Positions 16,952 to 26,101 of a stretch of DNA of 64,000 nt are shown here, one piece after another; positions within the stretch are counted from its first letter, which is position 1; each line of letters begins with the position of its first letter. A program made the position numbers and the translations under genes. The stretch comes from Pseudorhodoferax soli. GTDB taxonomy: Bacteria; Pseudomonadota; Gammaproteobacteria; Burkholderiales; Burkholderiaceae_C. Under the pieces are notes generated by a model. That model saw only the letters and a list, made by a program, of their open reading frames with translations, was not told the DNA's origin and searched no databases. The DNA is taken from positions 186,001-250,000 of the forward strand of contig NZ_QPJK01000008.1 of NCBI RefSeq assembly GCF_003337555.1, in the 5' to 3' direction.

Positions 16952-19333
16952 ATGGCGATGGACAAGATGAAGTGGGTCGGCGTTCTGGCCCTGGCAACCG
17001 CGCTGGCAGCGTGCGGCGGTGGCGACGACAACCAGGCGGCACCCGCGCCCGAACCGGGCCCCACCGAACCAGCGCCGGAGCCTGAGGTCCAGCCCCAGGT
17101 CCTGCTCGAGCAGAGCTTCGCCGGGCTGAGCGCGCTGCCCGCCGGCTGGACTGTGCCCAGCAACAACCGCGGCACGGTCTCGGTGGCGGACGGTGCCCTG
17201 GTCATCGACGGTCGTGCCCACAGTTCGCTGATGACGGCGGTGATGCTGCCCGCGCAGTTCGAACAGATGTCGAACTACCGCATCGACGTGGCCTTCACCT
17301 TCGCGCAGGCCAACAACACCAGCCGCTGGGGCAGCGTGATGTACCGGGCCGGCCTGGCCGGTGCCACCGTCCCGCACGAGCCCTACTACCAGTTCGCGAT
17401 CCGCCAGGCCGCGACCGCCGCCAACGGCACCGAGTTCGCCCTGCGCCGCAACAACGGCTGGAACGTCCAGGGCACCAAGGCGTTCAGCGAGAACATCGAC
17501 CCAAGCAAGACCTACACCGCCACCGTGGTCGTCCATGGCAAGCGCGTGCGCCAGTACCTGGACAACGTGCTCCTGCACGACATGACGCTGGACGAGGCCA
17601 TGGCCCAGGGCGGCATCGGCCTGCAAACCACGGGCATGGTGATGCGCGTGAGCAGCGTGAAGGTGACCGAACAACGCAAGGCACTCCCGGAGATCGGCAA
17701 GCTCGTCGCAGTGCAGGAGACGGGCACGCGGGCTGCCATGGCGCCCACACTGGTGCAGGCCATGGCGGCCAACACCGACCTCGCGGCCAGCGGTGCCAGC
17801 AATGCGCTCTACACCCTCGATGCCGGCCTGAACCTGCAGGCCCAGAACGGCGAGGGCCTGGGCACGCTGGCCCAGTACCTGGCCGGCGCTGGCCGTGCAA
17901 CCATCCCGGTGCTGCGCGTTGCCGACGCGGCGACCGTGAATGCGCTGGCCGCCGCGCAGGACCAGCTGGACCTGGGCGACGTGACGCTGCTGTCCACCGA
18001 TGTCGACCTGCTGGCCAGCGCGCGGCGTGCGCTGCCGGCGGTGCGGACCGCGGTGGACTTCTCGCACATGGCCACGCTGGGCAACACCACCCAGGACATC
18101 CTGCAGGTGGTCGGCGCGACCAACCGGGCCAAGGCCAAGATCGCCGTGCTGCCTCCGGCCATGACCAACCGGGCCACGGTCGCGCACCTGCAGCGCCTCC
18201 TGATCACGGCCTGGGCGCACACGGGCGCGGCCACGTCTGCTGAGGCGGCGGCCGTGCTGACCACCGGTGTCAACGGCGTGCTGGCCGCCGACACCCGCGC
18301 GTTCGCCCAGGTGATGCGCGCGCTGCCGGCCGGCACGCTGCTGCGCAAGCCGCTGGTCACCGGCCACCGCGGCATGCCGTCCACCGAGGACGAGAACACG
18401 CTGGAGGGTGCGCGTGCCGCGGCGGCGGCCGGCGCCGACGCCATCGAGAACGACATCTACCGGACCACCGACGGCCACCTGGTCGTCATGCACGATGCGA
18501 CGGTGGACCGCACGACCAACGGCACCGGCAACATCGAGAACATGACGCTGGCGCAGGTGCAGGCGCTGCAGACCAAGACACGGGGCCGCCAGGTGCCCAC
18601 GCTGCGCGCGTTCCTGCAGGAGTTCAAGGGCCGCCCCGTCACGCACTTCGTGGAACTCAAGAGCGCCAATGCCGACATCGTGCCCTTGCTGCAGCAGGAG
18701 CTCGACGCGATGGGCGCGCGCGACCAGGTGGTGGCGATCTCCTTCGACGGCAACCAGCTCACGCGCATGGGCGCGACCCTGCCCGAGGTGACGGTGGGCT
18801 ACCTGAACAGCGCGGCCGGCGGCAGCGACCCGCTGGTGGACCTGCGCAACATCCTGGGCTCCACACAGCAGTACTCGGCAACCTTCAACCCCGCCTATGC
18901 CAACCTCAGCGCGGCGGCGATGGAGGCGGGCAAGCACCGCGGCATCACTTTCTGGCCGTGGACGATCAACGACCAGACCGCCTTCCACCGCTTCTATAGC
19001 CTCGGCACGCACGGGCTGACCACCGACTACGCCTGGTGGGCGCAGAACTTTCCGGTGGAGATCTCCAGCGCCGGCAGCGCCGACGCCGTGGCAGGGCAGC
19101 CCTTCGGCATGGCCGTCACGCTGACCACGCAGGCCGGCGTGCCGAGTGCCGCCACGAGCAACGCCGCCGCCGTCATGGGTGGCACCGCGCCACACACCAC
19201 CGCGGCCGACGGCACCGTCACCTTCACGGGTCCGGGCACCGCCGTGGTGATGCCGGGCTACCGCTACGCGATGGGCGACGGCACGTACAGCTATGTGATC
19301 GTGGCGCCGCCCGTGGACGTGACGGTCCGATAG
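16952..19333 (+). CDS. Glycerophosphodiester phosphodiesterase-domain lipoprotein
   Basis: A 793-residue lipoprotein: signal peptide with lipobox L-A-A-C (Cys at about 21), followed by a Gly/Pro/Glu-rich linker (22-50). Residues about 55-235 look like a beta-rich, laminin-G/concanavalin-like domain. The catalytic GDPD TIM-barrel begins at TGHRGMPSTEDENTLEGA (about 470), continues with AIENDIYRTTDGHLVVMHD (about 493-511) and HFVELKSAN (about 568), and ends near 705, with a short beta-sandwich tail. It should hydrolyse glycerophosphodiesters outside the inner membrane to glycerol 3-phosphate plus alcohol. The region 240-465 between the two is unassigned but may be a degenerate barrel. Transcribed alone. 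Confidence 0.88.
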   Translation: MAMDKMKWVGVLALATALAACGGGDDNQAAPAPEPGPTEPAPEPEVQPQVLLEQSFAGLSALPAGWTVPSNNRGTVSVADGALVIDGRAHSSLMTAVMLPAQFEQMSNYRIDVAFTFAQANNTSRWGSVMYRAGLAGATVPHEPYYQFAIRQAATAANGTEFALRRNNGWNVQGTKAFSENIDPSKTYTATVVVHGKRVRQYLDNVLLHDMTLDEAMAQGGIGLQTTGMVMRVSSVKVTEQRKALPEIGKLVAVQETGTRAAMAPTLVQAMAANTDLAASGASNALYTLDAGLNLQAQNGEGLGTLAQYLAGAGRATIPVLRVADAATVNALAAAQDQLDLGDVTLLSTDVDLLASARRALPAVRTAVDFSHMATLGNTTQDILQVVGATNRAKAKIAVLPPAMTNRATVAHLQRLLITAWAHTGAATSAEAAAVLTTGVNGVLAADTRAFAQVMRALPAGTLLRKPLVTGHRGMPSTEDENTLEGARAAAAAGADAIENDIYRTTDGHLVVMHDATVDRTTNGTGNIENMTLAQVQALQTKTRGRQVPTLRAFLQEFKGRPVTHFVELKSANADIVPLLQQELDAMGARDQVVAISFDGNQLTRMGATLPEVTVGYLNSAAGGSDPLVDLRNILGSTQQYSATFNPAYANLSAAAMEAGKHRGITFWPWTINDQTAFHRFYSLGTHGLTTDYAWWAQNFPVEISSAGSADAVAGQPFGMAVTLTTQAGVPSAATSNAAAVMGGTAPHTTAADGTVTFTGPGTAVVMPGYRYAMGDGTYSYVIVAPPVDVTVR

Positions 19334-19522
19334 CGCCCGCCCGCTGCCGCCGGCCGCCGACCGCCCAGGCGATGTAGCGGGGCGGTCTGCGATGCGGGCG
19401 TTGCTGCCTGGCCCGCATGCCGACCAGCGTCTGCAGGTGGCGCGCCGGCGCTGCTCGGCCTTGTCCAGTTCAAGGTGGCGTCTGCGGGCTTGAGGCCATC
19501 GACGCCGACACGGCGGGCATGC

Positions 19523-19813
19523 TCAGCGTGGGTGACAAGCAGACGTGCCGGGCGGCGTTCCCAGAGTGGGGTCGGCCGAAGCCGGCAACCCCGCCTCGAA
19601 CAGCGCAAGTTCCTCCTGCAGCGTGCCCCGGCTGCGAAAGTGCCGGCTGGCGTTGCCATACCAGTACTCTGCATCCTCCAGGTCGCCTTCCTGGATGTGC
19701 AGGATGCCGTGCAGCCAGGCGGCCAGCGGCGATCCGTCGTCTTGCACGAGGTTGTGCGCCTCGGTCCAGCGGCCCGCGTGCAGCAGGGCCAGGGTCTCAC
19801 GCAGCATGGGCAT
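19523..19813 (-). CDS. Conserved small TPR-like hypothetical protein
   Basis: A 96-residue soluble protein with two helix pairs, LRETLALLHAGRWTEAHNLVQ (4-24) and AAWLHGILHIQEGDLEDAEYWY (31-52), the second close to a TPR consensus. I know similar small proteins from Burkholderiales genomes, all of unknown function. It lies 33 bases downstream of the MBL-fold gene on the same strand and may be its last operon member. The final 20 residues (ASADPTLGTPPGT and on) are poorly conserved in appearance. The interval 19334-19522 before it contains nothing that can be supported. Confidence 0.7.
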   Translation of the reverse strand: MPMLRETLALLHAGRWTEAHNLVQDDGSPLAAWLHGILHIQEGDLEDAEYWYGNASRHFRSRGTLQEELALFEAGLPASADPTLGTPPGTSACHPR

Positions 19814-19846
19814 GGGCGCGGCTTCCCCTCGGACGCGCGGTGTCGC

Positions 19847-20746
19847 CTAGCCCCACTTCATCTCTCCCTTGGCCACCTTGGCGCCGATCTGCAGCGCGGT
19901 GGCCAGCCCGGCGCTGGGGTAGCGGCGCGTCATCGCCGCGATCAACGCCGCACTGTCGGCCGCCTTGGCAAGCTCTTCCTCGAATGCGAGCAGATAGTCG
20001 CGGGTGTAGATGACGGCGGAGACGTCGAGCGCGCCATCGGCGGCCATGTGGCCGGGCACCACCACGGCCGGCTTGCGCGCGGCGATGGCGTCCAGATTCC
20101 TGACCCAGGCCGCGCGCGCCGCTGGCGTGGCGGTGTCGGCCGTCCAGACATGCAGGCCCGAGAACACCAGCACGCCGCCGAACACCGCGTTCAGCGAGGG
20201 CACCCACAGGTAGCGGCGGTTGTCCAGGCCCTGCGCGGCGACGATGTCGATGGTGCGCCCTTCCAGGCTCAGCGCGGCGCCGTCGAAGGCCTGCGGCATG
20301 ACGATGTCGGCCAGCTTCTGCGGACCGTTCTCCTTGAGCTGCGGCGCCCAGGTGGCGATCTTCTTCTCCACGCTCGCCCGGATGGCGGCGATGGTGGCGG
20401 ACGCTGCGATCACCTTGGCGGCGGGGAAGGCCGCCTGGATCGGGGCCAGGCTGAAGTAGTAGTCCGGATCGCTCTGGCTGATGTAGATGGTGGTCAGCGT
20501 CTTGCCCGAGGCCTTGATCGCCTTGGCCACAGCGCGGCCATCGGGCAGCGAGAAACCGCCATCGAGAAGGATGGCTTCCTTCTCGCCGGAGAGCAGAACG
20601 GGCGCGCGGAAGAAGCCGCGCTCGCCAGCCGGGAAGTGCTTCCACTGCAAGGCGGTGGCGGCCAGCGCGCTGGTGCTGGTTGCGGCGAGGGCCGTGGCAG
20701 CGCCGGCTGCGGTGGCGGCTTGAACAAAGTCTCTGCGGGTCAACAT
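19847..20746 (-). CDS. Metallo-beta-lactamase-fold protein with altered metal site, exported
   Basis: A 299-residue exported protein with a twin-arginine-like signal (MLTRRDFVQAATAAGAATAL, cut near ALA at about 28). The MBL fold is seen in VLLSGEKEAILLDGGFS (49-65) and the later VVVPGHMAADG. At the place of the first metal-binding HxHxDH motif there is S-Q-S-D-P-D-Y-Y (about 90-97), so five of the usual ligands are changed while the downstream GH is kept. The protein may be non-hydrolytic, use another metal geometry, or be a binding protein. It is divergent from a LysR gene (94 bases), which probably controls it. Confidence 0.8.
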   Translation of the reverse strand: MLTRRDFVQAATAAGAATALAATSTSALAATALQWKHFPAGERGFFRAPVLLSGEKEAILLDGGFSLPDGRAVAKAIKASGKTLTTIYISQSDPDYYFSLAPIQAAFPAAKVIAASATIAAIRASVEKKIATWAPQLKENGPQKLADIVMPQAFDGAALSLEGRTIDIVAAQGLDNRRYLWVPSLNAVFGGVLVFSGLHVWTADTATPAARAAWVRNLDAIAARKPAVVVPGHMAADGALDVSAVIYTRDYLLAFEEELAKAADSAALIAAMTRRYPSAGLATALQIGAKVAKGEMKWG

Positions 20747-20805
20747 GGTGGTCCTGGTCTGAGGTGAGGGCTGTCGGTCGGTGGTGCCACTGTAGGCAAG
20801 GGGCA

Positions 20806-20834
20806 TTGACAGATAAAGACCGATCAAATAGATA
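20806..20834 (+). promoter_or_regulatory. Sigma-70 promoter of the LysR gene
   Basis: TTGACA (20806-20811), a 17-base spacer, then TAGATA (20829-20834). The start codon at 20841 is only seven bases beyond the -10 box, so the transcript may begin at or next to the ATG (leaderless). Confidence 0.6.
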
Positions 20835-20840
20835 CAGCGT

Positions 20841-21806
20841 ATGCCAACAGCAGACAATCAAACCGAGCCCGCCCTGGGCCACTTCGCCAACCTCAAGCGG
20901 CTGGCGTACTTCGCGGCGGTGGTGGAAGCGGGCTCCTTCACCGCCGCTGCGGACCGCCTTGGCATCACCAAGGCCGTCGTCAGCCAGCAGGTGGCGCGGC
21001 TGGAGCGGGACTTTCGCACCACGCTGTTGACGCGCACCACCCGCAAGGTGCTGCCCACGGATGCCGGCAAGGCCTTCTACCAGCGCTGCGCGCTGATCCT
21101 GCGCGAAGCGGGCGATGCCTTCGATGAACTGGCCGAAACGGCCGAAGAACCGGCGGGGACCTTGCGGCTTACCGCGCCGCTGGATTACGGCATCAGCGCG
21201 GTGGTGCCGGCCATCGCCGCGTTCGTGCACAAGTACCCCAAATGCAAGGTCGACGCGGCCCTCAGCGACCAGTCGCTGGACCTGATGTCGGGCCAGGTGG
21301 AACTGGCCATCCGCGTGGGCTGGTTGACCGACCTGCACCTGCAGGCGCGGCAGATCGGTACGTTCCGCCAACTGCTGGTAGCGGCGCCCAGCTGGCGCGC
21401 GCAGGTGGCCCGGTTGGCCGATCCCGACGAGATCGCTGCGCTGCCCTTCGTGGCCAACACCGTCCTGCGCGACCACGCACGCTGGAGCTTTGCGCGGGGC
21501 GAGCGCGAGCGGCGCCAGGTGCGTGTGCATCCGGCCATCTTTCTGGACGCGACGCTGGCCGTGTGCGAAGCCGTGCGCGAGGGCGTCGGGCTGTCGGTGC
21601 TGCCCGACTTCGCCATCGCGGACGACCTGGCTGCCGGGCGGCTCATCCAGGTGCTGCCGCAGTGGGTGCTGCCCTCCGGCGGCATCCATGCCGTGTTTCC
21701 GACGGCGCGGTTCCGGCCGGCCAAGGTGCGGGCTTTCGTGGAGATGCTGGCCGAGCGCGAAAGCCGGCAGAAGCCGCCACCATGTCCACAAAGCGATCCG
21801 GTGTGA
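20841..21806 (+). CDS. LysR-family transcriptional regulator
   Basis: A 321-residue LysR protein. The HTH is at about 16-75 (LKRLAYFAAVVEAGSFTAAADRLG then ITKAVVSQQVARLE), the linker helix ends near 88, and the substrate domain follows from TLRLTAPLDYGIS. It resembles the subgroup that regulates a divergent efflux or detoxifying gene. It is divergent from the exported MBL-fold gene and convergent with the MFS operon, its stop nine bases from the MFS stop. Its promoter is close to consensus and its start may be leaderless. Confidence 0.9.
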   Translation: MPTADNQTEPALGHFANLKRLAYFAAVVEAGSFTAAADRLGITKAVVSQQVARLERDFRTTLLTRTTRKVLPTDAGKAFYQRCALILREAGDAFDELAETAEEPAGTLRLTAPLDYGISAVVPAIAAFVHKYPKCKVDAALSDQSLDLMSGQVELAIRVGWLTDLHLQARQIGTFRQLLVAAPSWRAQVARLADPDEIAALPFVANTVLRDHARWSFARGERERRQVRVHPAIFLDATLAVCEAVREGVGLSVLPDFAIADDLAAGRLIQVLPQWVLPSGGIHAVFPTARFRPAKVRAFVEMLAERESRQKPPPCPQSDPV

Positions 21807-21815
21807 GGGCGTCGA

Positions 21816-23246
21816 TCAGCGACCGCCGATCCTGGGCGGCGCTGGCGTTCGGCTCAACACTGCCGCCAGCGCCAGGCCCGCAGCGATGGCCAGCAGCGCG
21901 ACCGGGAAGGCCGTTTTCACTGGGCCCGGGCCCGTGCCATGGGACGACAGCGCGAAGAACAGGCCGCCGATGGTGGCCGTCGACACGGCCGCGCTGATCT
22001 GCAGCGTGGCACTCACCAGGCCCGCCGCCAGGCCGGCCCAGCGTGCATCCACCTGGTCCACATTCAGCCGCACCAACGCGGGCAGCGCGATGCCCTGGCC
22101 CACCCCGATGAGGAACAGCGGCGCCGACAGCCACGCGGGTGCATCGGCCCAGGCCAGGCCTGCGGCGGCCAGCATGCCCAGCACTTCCAGGCCCATGCCG
22201 AATGCCGCCGTGTCGGCGCCCAGCCGCCGTGCCACGGCCGCACTGCAGAGTGGACCGAGCAGGAAACCGATGCCCAAGGGCAGCACGGCCAGCCCCGCGG
22301 CCAACGCGCCGTGGCCCAACCCCGTCTGCTCGTAGACCGCGAACACCAGGAAGAAGGGCGCGATGGTGTAGAAGAAAAACGTGGCCGCCAGGCTGCGCCG
22401 CAAGCCCGGCGACACCAGCACGGATGGCGGGACCAGCGGCGTGCCGTGCCCGCGCTCTTGCCGCTGCTCGCAACGCCAGAACACGCGCAGCAGCGGCGGC
22501 CCCAGGGCCAGCAGGCCGACGCACCACCATGGCCAGCCGCGCTCGCGCCCTTCGATGAGGGGCACCACCACCGCCAGCAGGCCTGCTGCCAGCAGCAGCG
22601 CGCCCACGATGTCCAGGCGCCCTGTCTGTTCAGAGCGGCTGTCGCGCACCCAGGCGGCCGCCGCCGGAACGGCCAGCGCGATGACCGGCAAATTGATCAG
22701 AAAGACCGTGCGCCAGCCCAGTCCAAACAGATCGACCGAGACCAGCAGGCCGCCCAGCAATTGGCCGGCCACCGATGCCGCGCCGAAGGTGGCACCGTAC
22801 ATGCCGAGCGCACGCGCCTTTTCCTGGGCCGGGAAGATGGCATGGATGGACGCCAGCGACTGCGGCGCCATGACGGCCGCGCTGATGCCCTGCAGCAGCC
22901 GGCCCGCGACCAGAACGCCGGGCGAGGGCGCCCAGCCGCACAGTGCCGATGCGGCGCCGAATGCCAGCATCCCGGCGATGAACATGCGCTTGCGGCCATA
23001 CAGGTCGCCCAGCCGCCCGCCGAGGATCAGCGTGACGGCATAGGCCGCGGCATACACGGACACGACCAGTTGGGCCAGCGCAGGCGTCGCCTGCAGGTCG
23101 GCCTGGATGGCAGGCAGGGCAACATTGACGATGAAGAAATCCAGTGGCGGCAGCAGCGTGCCGGCCAGCAGCACGCACAGGGCCAGCCAGCGGCGGGGAT
23201 CACTGCCGTCGCGCGCGGGCGCCGACAGGGGCAGGGCCGCCTTCAT
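21816..23246 (-). CDS. MFS transporter, DHA2-like drug efflux type
   Basis: A 476-residue inner-membrane protein with about 14 predicted helices. LPPLDFFIVNVALPAIQADL (about 30-49) is the family-specific motif of helix 1, and GGRLGDLYGRKRMF (about 76-89) is MFS motif A. Members of this set export drugs or toxic organics using the proton gradient. The ATG at 23246 overlaps the stop of the upstream dehydrogenase gene by four bases (ATGA), so the two are translated together. The operon order is SDR, dehydrogenase, MFS. Substrate unknown. Confidence 0.9.
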   Translation of the reverse strand: MKAALPLSAPARDGSDPRRWLALCVLLAGTLLPPLDFFIVNVALPAIQADLQATPALAQLVVSVYAAAYAVTLILGGRLGDLYGRKRMFIAGMLAFGAASALCGWAPSPGVLVAGRLLQGISAAVMAPQSLASIHAIFPAQEKARALGMYGATFGAASVAGQLLGGLLVSVDLFGLGWRTVFLINLPVIALAVPAAAAWVRDSRSEQTGRLDIVGALLLAAGLLAVVVPLIEGRERGWPWWCVGLLALGPPLLRVFWRCEQRQERGHGTPLVPPSVLVSPGLRRSLAATFFFYTIAPFFLVFAVYEQTGLGHGALAAGLAVLPLGIGFLLGPLCSAAVARRLGADTAAFGMGLEVLGMLAAAGLAWADAPAWLSAPLFLIGVGQGIALPALVRLNVDQVDARWAGLAAGLVSATLQISAAVSTATIGGLFFALSSHGTGPGPVKTAFPVALLAIAAGLALAAVLSRTPAPPRIGGR

Positions 23247-24103
23247 GACAATTGCCGGCCGTCTTCGAGCGTGAAGCGCGCCATGGCCGACCAGTCCTGC
23301 TCGCCCCAACCGGCCTGGACGGCCTGCGCCATGCGCTGGCGCGCCGCCTCCAGCATCGGCAGCGTGCGCTCTGCTGCACCGGCTGCCTCGCTCGCCAGGC
23401 GCAGGTCCTTCAGGCCCAGCCGGGCCTTGAAGCCCGGTGCATAGGTCCCCGCCGCGATGGTGGCCGAGTAGGTCCGGTAGGGCCGGCAGTCGAACAGCGT
23501 GCCGAGCATGAGTTCGAAGAAGCGCGCGCGCGGCACGCCGCTGGCCTCCGTCAGCACCACGGCCTCGGCCATGGCCTCGATGGCCACGGCGATCATCATG
23601 TTGCAGGCGATCTTGGCAGCGTTGGCCGCGGGCGGGTGCGCGCCCAGGGGCCAGACGCGTGCGCCGATGGCCTCCAGCAGGGGCCGCACCCGGTCGATCG
23701 CCGCCGGCGCGCCGCCGGTCAGCACGTTCAGTTCACCGCGCGCGGCCACATCCGGCCGCCCGAGCACGGGTGCCGAGACGAAGCCGATGCCGGCCTGGGC
23801 GTGGGCGTCGACCAGTTCCTGCGCGAAGGCGAGCGAGATGGTCGACGACACGACATGGACGAGCCCGGGGCGCGCGGCTGCCAGCAGCCCTGCATCCAGC
23901 ACGACGCTGCGGACCGCCGCGTCGTCCGCCAGCATGGTGAGGACCGCATCCGCATCGAACACGTCGCGCGGATCGGTCAGCAGGGTGACGCCTTCCACAG
24001 AGCCGCCGGAGCGGTTCCAGGCGCGCACCTGGTGGCCAGCGGCCGCGAGGTTCTTCGCCATGGCGGTGCCCATCGCGCCTAGGCCGAGGATGCCAATGTC
24101 CAT
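23243..24103 (-). CDS. 3-hydroxyisobutyrate dehydrogenase-family oxidoreductase
   Basis: A 286-residue beta-hydroxyacid dehydrogenase. It starts with the Rossmann loop IGILGLGAMGTAMAKNL (3-19), followed by VRAWNRS, which suggests NADP(H). The substrate-binding stretch VSAPVLGRPDVA (about 108-119) and the catalytic Lys in AANAAKIACNMM (about 158-169) are present. The substrate is likely a beta-hydroxyacid or an imine; imine-reductase relatives look similar. It is the middle gene of a three-gene operon: its start lies three bases from the end of the SDR gene and its stop overlaps the MFS start. Confidence 0.88.
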   Translation of the reverse strand: MDIGILGLGAMGTAMAKNLAAAGHQVRAWNRSGGSVEGVTLLTDPRDVFDADAVLTMLADDAAVRSVVLDAGLLAAARPGLVHVVSSTISLAFAQELVDAHAQAGIGFVSAPVLGRPDVAARGELNVLTGGAPAAIDRVRPLLEAIGARVWPLGAHPPAANAAKIACNMMIAVAIEAMAEAVVLTEASGVPRARFFELMLGTLFDCRPYRTYSATIAAGTYAPGFKARLGLKDLRLASEAAGAAERTLPMLEAARQRMAQAVQAGWGEQDWSAMARFTLEDGRQLS

Positions 24104-24106
24104 GAC

Positions 24107-24961
24107 TCACCTCCCTCCTTGGGGGGCGTGCCCCTCGAAATCAGTCGCGATGGAGATGTCGCGCCACGCCACGATGTCCGCGCGGAAGGCATCCAGCTTG
24201 CGTGCGGCGATGCGGTGGGCCGCCGGCCCCAAGGGCAGATGCAGGGGAGGGTCGTCGGCATCGACGGCCTGCAGGATGACGGCGGCGGCCTTGGCCGGAT
24301 CACCGGCCTGCCGGCCGTCGTTGTGTTCGCGGTAGTGGCGCCGCGCCTGCGCCGTCTCGGCGTAGGCGTCGATCCGGCGGGCCGCCGAGGCAATCGAGCG
24401 TCCCAGGAAATCGGTGCGGAAAGGCCCGGGCTCCACGATGACCACCCGCACCCCAAGCGGCGCGAGTTCGGCGGCCAGCGCTTCGGAGAGCCCTTCCACC
24501 GCGAACTTGGTCGCGTTGTAGAAGCCGGAGCCGGCCGAGCCCGCGATCCCGGCGCCGGACGAGAGATTGACGATGCGCGCCCCCTTGCGTTGGCGCAGGG
24601 CCGGCAACGCGGCGCGGGTGGTCTCGATCAGGCCGAAGACATTGGTCTCGAAGACCGGCCGGTACTCGCCGGGTTCGCCTTCCTCGATGGCGCCGATGAA
24701 GCCGACGCCTGCGTTGTTGACGAGAAGGTCCAGGCCTCCGAACGCACGCTCGGCCAGAGCCACCGCGCGGGCAGCGTCGCCGGGGCGGGTGACGTCGAGC
24801 GAGACCGCCTGCACGGTGTCCGGGTAGCGGTCGCGCAGGTCTTGCAGCGCGCTGGCGGAGCGCGCGGTGGCCACCAGCCGGTCGCCGCGCGCGGCCACGG
24901 ATTCGGCGAGTGCTCTGCCCAGGCCTGCCGAACAGCCCGTGATCAACCAAGTCTTTTCCAT
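24107..24961 (-). CDS. Short-chain dehydrogenase/reductase
   Basis: A 284-residue SDR of the oxidoreductase type with a long C-terminal part. WLITGCSAGLGRALAE (4-19) is the cofactor loop, LLVNNAGVGF the structural motif and YNATK (about 152-156) the catalytic pair. The variable end DISIATDF is typical for this subgroup. The substrate is unknown. It is the first gene of the SDR-dehydrogenase-MFS operon and is divergent from a LysR gene (157 bases between starts), which probably regulates the operon. Confidence 0.9.
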   Translation of the reverse strand: MEKTWLITGCSAGLGRALAESVAARGDRLVATARSASALQDLRDRYPDTVQAVSLDVTRPGDAARAVALAERAFGGLDLLVNNAGVGFIGAIEEGEPGEYRPVFETNVFGLIETTRAALPALRQRKGARIVNLSSGAGIAGSAGSGFYNATKFAVEGLSEALAAELAPLGVRVVIVEPGPFRTDFLGRSIASAARRIDAYAETAQARRHYREHNDGRQAGDPAKAAAVILQAVDADDPPLHLPLGPAAHRIAARKLDAFRADIVAWRDISIATDFEGHAPQGGR

Positions 24962-25118
24962 GCTTTCCTTTCGGTGTCGTGCGGGGCCGGCGCGGTGCGC
25001 AGGCTGATCCCAAAGGGTGTCCGGTGCAGCACCGGCATGGAGTGAATCTAGCGATCTGAAACTGTTCGGCAACTGCCAATGCTGTACGCTCGCCGTTCAT
25101 TTTTGAAAGGGGTACGGC

Positions 25119-25979
25119 GTGGAGTGGAGCGATGTCCGCATCTTCCTGGCCGTCGTGCGGTCTGGCACCCTGGGCGGCGCGGCGCGTGCGTTGCACCTGA
25201 GCCACCCGACCATCGGGCGCCGTCTTCGGGCGCTGGAGCAGGCCGTGGGCCACACGCTGTTCCAGCGCACCGCGGACGGTTTCGTTCCCACCGACGAGGG
25301 CGCGGGCATCGTCGCGCTCGCCGAGCAGATGGAGGAGGGCGCGCTCGCGATGGAGCGGCGCCTGGCGGGGCGGGAAGAGAAGCTGCAAGGCAGCCTGCGG
25401 ATCTCGTCGGCCGACTGGTTCGGCGCCTACGTGCTGCCGCCGATCGTCGCGGACTACGCCAGGTCGTATCCGCATGTCGATGTCGAGGTGCTGACGGGCA
25501 CGCGCCTGTTCAACCTGGCGCAGCGCGAGGCCGACATCGCATTCCGCATCGTGCCCTTCAACGCGCAGGACGTGGTGCAGCGCCGGCTGGTCCGGCTGCC
25601 CTACGGGGTGTACATCGCGGTGGCTTCAGCCGACCCGGTGTTCGGCGATGGCGCAGGCTTTCGGCTCATCACGCACGACACCTCGACCGGCCAGTTCCCC
25701 GACATCGCATGGTTGCACGCCAGCTTCCCGAACGCCAGGCCGCTGCTGGCGTCCAACAACCGCAACGTGCAGGCGCGCATGTGCGCCCAGGGCATCGGCA
25801 TCGCCGTGCTACCGCAGGTGGTGGGCCACCAGGTGGGCGGCCTGCGTCGCCTGCACCTGCCGGCCGAGCCGCCAACCCGGGACATCTGGATGGGCTACCA
25901 CCGCGACCTGCGACGGCTGAACCGCTTGCGCGCCTTCATCGCCACCGCGAACGACCACATCGCGAACCTGCAGGCCTGA
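25119..25979 (+). CDS. LysR-family transcriptional regulator
   Basis: A 286-residue LysR protein with a GTG start, chosen since the wHTH begins at once (EWSDVRIFLAVVRSGTLGGAA), with HLSHPTIGRRLRALEQ as recognition helix (about 26-41). The effector-binding part follows from about 90 (LRISSADWFGAYVLPP). It is divergent from the SDR-dehydrogenase-MFS operon and probably its regulator. The 157-base intergenic stretch contains several T-N11-A patterns but no single outstanding palindrome. Confidence 0.9.
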   Translation: MEWSDVRIFLAVVRSGTLGGAARALHLSHPTIGRRLRALEQAVGHTLFQRTADGFVPTDEGAGIVALAEQMEEGALAMERRLAGREEKLQGSLRISSADWFGAYVLPPIVADYARSYPHVDVEVLTGTRLFNLAQREADIAFRIVPFNAQDVVQRRLVRLPYGVYIAVASADPVFGDGAGFRLITHDTSTGQFPDIAWLHASFPNARPLLASNNRNVQARMCAQGIGIAVLPQVVGHQVGGLRRLHLPAEPPTRDIWMGYHRDLRRLNRLRAFIATANDHIANLQA

Positions 25980-26101
25980 GGCTGGCCGTTCAAAAACGTA
26001 CAGGCACCGTGCAGCAATGGCAGTAGGCAAAGCATGTCCCCTGCACCATCATTCGCGCCCTCGCTGGGCCGTGCCGGCCCAGCTCCACGGGGAAATCATC
26101 G

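Noticed and set aside
16673-19195. Minus-strand open frame of 840 codons opposite the phosphodiesterase gene
   Set aside because: Antisense of a clear lipoprotein with GDPD motifs; composition typical of shadow frames in high-GC DNA.
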